Part shown: positions 61,401 through 64,000 of the stretch, piece after piece | Position numbering within the stretch: position 1 is the stretch's first letter | How the letters are laid out: each line of letters starts with the position of its first letter | Assembly (NCBI RefSeq): GCF_035818475.1 | Contig: NZ_JAYMGV010000001.1 | Coordinates: 1,178,001 to 1,242,000, forward strand | Direction of reading: 5' to 3' | DNA from: Cognatitamlana sp035818475 | Lineage (GTDB): Bacteria; Bacteroidota; Bacteroidia; Flavobacteriales; Flavobacteriaceae | DNA: 64,000 bases | Program-made: the position numbers and the translations under genes | Notes under the pieces: model-generated | The model's database searches: none | Told to the model about the DNA's origin: nothing | Seen by the model: the letters and a program-made list of their open reading frames with translations, nothing else

Positions 61401-64000
61401 CAACAGATGACCAGGTGGCCTGTGGAGGAGATATACTGCAGTTGGAAGCTGAAGCAACAGCATCTTTTGGAACACTTAGTTATATTTGGCAACAAAGAGA
61501 TGATGATACCGTAAATCCGGGCCAGGGAACAGATGATAATTGGATTGTAATAGGCTCCGGAGACCGCCTGTTGGTAACAGCAACTACAGCATTAAACACA
61601 AAAGAGTATCGCGCTTTAATCTCTACAGAATACTGTAATGGTACCATACTGGATGCCGATGGTGATAATTATGCCAGAAGTAATGTGGTAAATATAAAAG
61701 TAGACGGTCCCATACAAATAGATGAGCAGGCAGGCATTGTGACTACCTGTAGTGGTGTAGACGCTTCTTTTTCTATAACAGCCAGTAAGGGGGCCGCTGT
61801 ACCGGAAACCGAGTTGGTATATAACTGGGAAGTTGATAAAGGCAGTGGTTTTGAAGCCATTGCTGCCGGTGATGTTTCCGGAGGAGGAATAGACCAGGAT
61901 AACATAACCATTACCAATATAACCACGGCTAGTCACGGTTTCAAATACCGGGTTAGTGTTACTACAAGAAATATTTCGGGAGGCTCACCTGTATGTGTGG
62001 GTGCAGCTACCTCTACAGGAACATTAAACGTAGAAGGCCCCATAACAGTGAACACACAACCATTAGACCAAGTGGTATGTGACGGCGGATTGGCTACTTT
62101 TGCTGTCAACGCTTCTGCTACAGTAGGTTCGGTGTCTTATATCTGGGAAGAAACCAGTGACGGCGGTACAACATGGACTGAAATAGGCTCCGGGGCTACC
62201 TTACTTTTAAGCAACGTGTCTTCAAGTAAGCATGGTAATATGTTCAGAGCCCTGATAACAACAGGTAGTTGTACAGATACTGCAGTGACTAACGGAGCTA
62301 TTTATTCTGCTTCGGCAACACTAACAGTAGATGGCCCAATATTTATAAACACACCGCTTGAAAGTATATCGGTTTGTGATGGTGGTCAGGCATCTTTTAC
62401 AGTAGATGCAGATTCTGGAGTTTCCGGATCTACTTTAAGATATAAATGGTTTGTAAGAAAGAGTGGAGATCCGGGGTTTACAGAAATAACCAATGGCGCA
62501 GATACCACAGATGGTAATTTAGATCAGGCTACCATAAACTTAACATCAGCAGTGGTAACAGCTAATGGGAGTGCTGCACAATATCAGGTACAGATCACTA
62601 CAGATACGTGTACATCGCCGGTAACTTCAACAGCGTTAATTACTATTGAAGGCCCTATAACGACCAATGCCCCAACAGACATAGATACCTGTGCAGGCTC
62701 AACAATACAATTTACTGCTGATGCCACTACCCCTGTAGGATCATTATCATATACCTGGTTCCGTTCAACAGACGGAGGAACCACTTTTCCGGACATAGTT
62801 GGAACAGGAAGAGTTTTAGTATTAAGTAATGTTATAGACTCGCAAAATGGATCGCAATACCGTTATGTTGCAGAAACAGCAGAATGTAGTGTAACCTCCG
62901 GTGCGGCCACCTTAAATATTGAAGGGCCTATTGAAATAGATACCGACCTTGTAGACCAAACCGTATGCTATAATGGTACGGCCGCGGCTTCAGCTTCTTT
63001 TACTGTTGCAGCATCAATACCATCAGGAACCTTACAATACAATTGGTACAACTTAACAGATGACCCCACAAAAACAACGTCATTGTCTACAACCAATAGT
63101 TTAAGCCTTACGGGTATTACAGATGCAGATGATGGAGATATTTATATTGTAGAAATAACCACAACCGAATGTACCGAGGCTGTAATATCTACAGGACAAA
63201 TCTTTGTACAGGGGCCTGTTACCGTGACATCACAACCCACAGCTGCACCATCAACCTGTGAGGGTGGTTCGGTTAACTTAACTGCCGGATTCAGTAATGG
63301 AGGATCGGGCGGAATAAATATTCAATGGTTTGTAGATAAAGGAAGTGGCTATCAGGTTATAGGAGGGGAAACCTCATCAACAATAACGCTTTCCGGAATT
63401 GAAACCTCTGATTCCGGAAACAAGTACAAAGCGGTAGCCACAACACCTGTTTGTGATGGCGTACACGCCGTTGAAACCAATGAGTCTACGCTGTCTGTAG
63501 GAGGCGGGGTTGCCATTGACGATTCTTTAACCAATCAAACGGTTTGTGTAGGCATCGGTGCCAGGTTTGCAGTAGACGCTTCTATTGCTGCGGGTAGTGC
63601 AACCTATATATGGGAGAAAGAAAGTAGCCCGGGTTCTGATGCTTTTATACCGGTTACCATATCAGAAACATTAGGAGGAGACAATAACGGATTAGGTACT
63701 TTAGATACCAATGAACTTAATTTATTGCCTGTAGCCAAAGCAGATATCTCTACGTTTAATGCCTTAGGCTACAGAGTGCGTATTTCTGCAGGAGCTTCCT
63801 GTTCCGGTAGTGAAGTTGTTACCAATGGGGTACTCTTTGTTGAAGGCCCTATAGAAGTTGCTGCAGGAAATGAACCTCAAGACATTGCAGTATGTGCAGG
63901 GGGCATCGCCATATTTTCTGTACAGGCAGAGGTATTAACAGGTTCAGGAGATCTATCTTATGAATGGGAGGTTGATTTGGCTTCAGACGGTGCTAATGAT
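58442..64000 (+). CDS. Giant secreted Ig-repeat protein (N-terminal part), likely T9SS cargo
   Basis: An open frame of 1,853 codons running off the window, no stop seen. It starts MIKKNIKIQVMEV (58442; a second Met ten residues on) with a long, late signal peptide (FIITLLMFAGSYNAMSQ, residues about 40-57). Residues 58-560 resemble the IgGFc-binding-like N-terminal domain of Bacteroidota surface proteins (HYIPAMKDHSSALSIVVYMA...). Ig-like domains with Cys pairs follow, then from residue 981 nine tandem repeats of 91-114 residues. Each repeat has the form 'GP-I-x(n)-VC-G-x-F-x-A-...-W' and begins after Gly-Pro (61382, 61712, 62042, 62339, 62657, 62930, 63218, 63509, 63851). A C-terminal gliding/T9SS domain is expected beyond the window. 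Confidence 0.85.
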   Translation, partial: MIKKNIKIQVMEVTLLKRFVNKMYECLVFNDKKQKPLVRFIITLLMFAGSYNAMSQDTRHYIPAMKDHSSALSIVVYMANSADVPATVNFYDSTGAVAFGPITVPAEGGASVNVTSGLRVTASHIGKTSKGLIAESDIPISLSTRTSVPNQLGHIVSKGSTALGTTFRGAGMPMFQQTPNTNIEPMMSMIASEDNTVITITYPNGIVETSPSLNRGESYYVGLNASSAINISRMHLIMGALVESDKPIAVTVGAVLASIIGAPSAHRDVYIGTVRVGSYNSHDSGIDCGFDQIVPVENLGKEYVFNRINGSNYSEVPMIVAHYNNTSVYINGNETPIITLAAGEWVMLDGDYTNDYYAGGAGAGLDGLIPDATGFYPPTGIAPPSGGLVGGQRTEYTDNFNMYVRTSTPCYAYQSMAGSRAGSTQGFFYVPPLICSAPRVAYVPAPDIGPGISMDPGVSILTRASASITIGGQSLESLLAAGTVLNYDTNNPNGNYILGFPQDFVTYKLTFVDIASAQALYTGGANGYLEVTSTSDLYMSAYGYSGGAGHGGYYSGFAPTFEITKSSDCFPSTLEGPESYDYYQWYKNGIAISGARSRTYVAQEESGVFEYYLEAGYTGCDPIRSVGVFNFTATSGPLFLETNMVYCSLDFSGGSPPTIQDLEDDIGVELPLSVNPGENLLNNIKWYAINPAVTPPGVGNPELAKTDVLTSTTTSYFVVYSPDPLIDPCFSAVPVEIVAEVSSPTPVPTYADTNIRSVTFCAGDEPTVNDLTELNLVNYTGPPNGNIVWYANDYVSGNIGELPISSTSLLTNNSFYYAVSNDNSGACEYTNRLPIKVFVEGDLSFSTGLGETAVCDNVDATLTAVVRNNGDASSIVLNGAGDPNHALSTAFGPVEFVWETNTGSGWTVIPVSTGTDGGTVTSTNTDMALATSVIVLDGEYVLAQNTAAGASAPAQYRVRAKLSGCTNEIISTTVINIAGPITITTQPTDDQVACGGDILQLEAEATASFGTLSYIWQQRDDDTVNPGQGTDDNWIVIGSGDRLLVTATTALNTKEYRALISTEYCNGTILDADGDNYARSNVVNIKVDGPIQIDEQAGIVTTCSGVDASFSITASKGAAVPETELVYNWEVDKGSGFEAIAAGDVSGGGIDQDNITITNITTASHGFKYRVSVTTRNISGGSPVCVGAATSTGTLNVEGPITVNTQPLDQVVCDGGLATFAVNASATVGSVSYIWEETSDGGTTWTEIGSGATLLLSNVSSSKHGNMFRALITTGSCTDTAVTNGAIYSASATLTVDGPIFINTPLESISVCDGGQASFTVDADSGVSGSTLRYKWFVRKSGDPGFTEITNGADTTDGNLDQATINLTSAVVTANGSAAQYQVQITTDTCTSPVTSTALITIEGPITTNAPTDIDTCAGSTIQFTADATTPVGSLSYTWFRSTDGGTTFPDIVGTGRVLVLSNVIDSQNGSQYRYVAETAECSVTSGAATLNIEGPIEIDTDLVDQTVCYNGTAAASASFTVAASIPSGTLQYNWYNLTDDPTKTTSLSTTNSLSLTGITDADDGDIYIVEITTTECTEAVISTGQIFVQGPVTVTSQPTAAPSTCEGGSVNLTAGFSNGGSGGINIQWFVDKGSGYQVIGGETSSTITLSGIETSDSGNKYKAVATTPVCDGVHAVETNESTLSVGGGVAIDDSLTNQTVCVGIGARFAVDASIAAGSATYIWEKESSPGSDAFIPVTISETLGGDNNGLGTLDTNELNLLPVAKADISTFNALGYRVRISAGASCSGSEVVTNGVLFVEGPIEVAAGNEPQDIAVCAGGIAIFSVQAEVLTGSGDLSYEWEVDLASDGAND
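61382..64000 (+). repeat. Tandem Ig-like repeat array in the giant gene
   Basis: Nine units of 273-342 nt, each starting after a Gly-Pro pair and containing a Cys, a YxW core Trp (for example SYIWEE, SYTWFR, LSYEWEV) and a second Cys near the end. Sequence between units varies, so they diverged rather than being recent copies. The last unit is cut by the window edge. Confidence 0.8.

Noticed and set aside
58442..64000. Several minus-strand open frames of 60-106 residues opposite the giant gene
   Set aside because: They run antisense to a long, clearly coding frame with repeat structure and have no start context or family match.
1..64000. CRISPR arrays, rRNA genes, IS transposases, prophage structural genes
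   Set aside because: Looked for and not seen. Repeats present are palindromic intergenic elements, attachment sites and protein-coding repeats.

Overview
The window is a low-GC chromosome segment from a member of the Bacteroidota, most likely the family Flavobacteriaceae. The evidence is several promoters of the TAnnTTTG type, two TonB-dependent receptors with a carboxypeptidase-like N-terminal domain, type IX secretion (PorZ and sorting-domain cargo), a flavobacterial biotin cluster, and many short lipoproteins and small outer-membrane barrels. Genes are dense, on both strands, with clear hairpin terminators.

Layout. 1-9,400: an outer-membrane barrel, a TetR remnant, TerB, Mfd, two TlpA-like redoxins, YraN, and a GIY-YIG nuclease gene bracketed by palindromic repeats. 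9,463-19,536: a metal-uptake region. A TonB receptor, a TroA-like binding lipoprotein, an ABC ATPase and two permeases lie on the minus strand. They diverge from a DtxR/MntR-type regulator across a 34-bp perfect palindrome, and feoA-feoB with a small Cys-rich partner follows. One permease has lost a normal start codon next to an inserted fragment of a four-helix-bundle gene. 19,609-21,803: SCO protein and RseP.

21,875-31,091: a mobile island between tRNA-Asn and tRNA-Arg. A large serine recombinase reads into the 3' end of tRNA-Asn. Three related attachment junctions (21,941; 28,488; 30,960) show that two elements are stacked in tandem. Element 1 (about 6.5 kb) carries the recombinase, an HUH Rep-like protein, a small XRE regulator and a run of unrecognised genes, including a three-gene unit with membrane proteins that looks like a candidate defence module. 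Element 2 (about 2.5 kb) carries only an HNH-type protein and a DUF2971 protein and has no recombinase. This island is the most likely place for an undescribed system.

31,186-45,595: core genes (ArsC-like, DinB, a DUF3298 lipoprotein, gdhA, porZ-recO-TonB receptor, a large T9SS cargo protein, recX, a cupin-like protein). 45,834-57,947: bioB, then a flotillin/NfeD pair, a ketoacyl synthase, an unrecognised coiled-coil/barrel protein with a lipoprotein, and the overlapping operon bioF-DUF2007-bioD-bioA. 58,442 to the end: the first 1,853 codons of a giant secreted Ig-repeat protein. Its promoter shares a 14-bp palindrome, the same 22-nt spacing and the same -7 box with the promoter of the T9SS protein at 43,272, so the two are probably controlled by one regulator.
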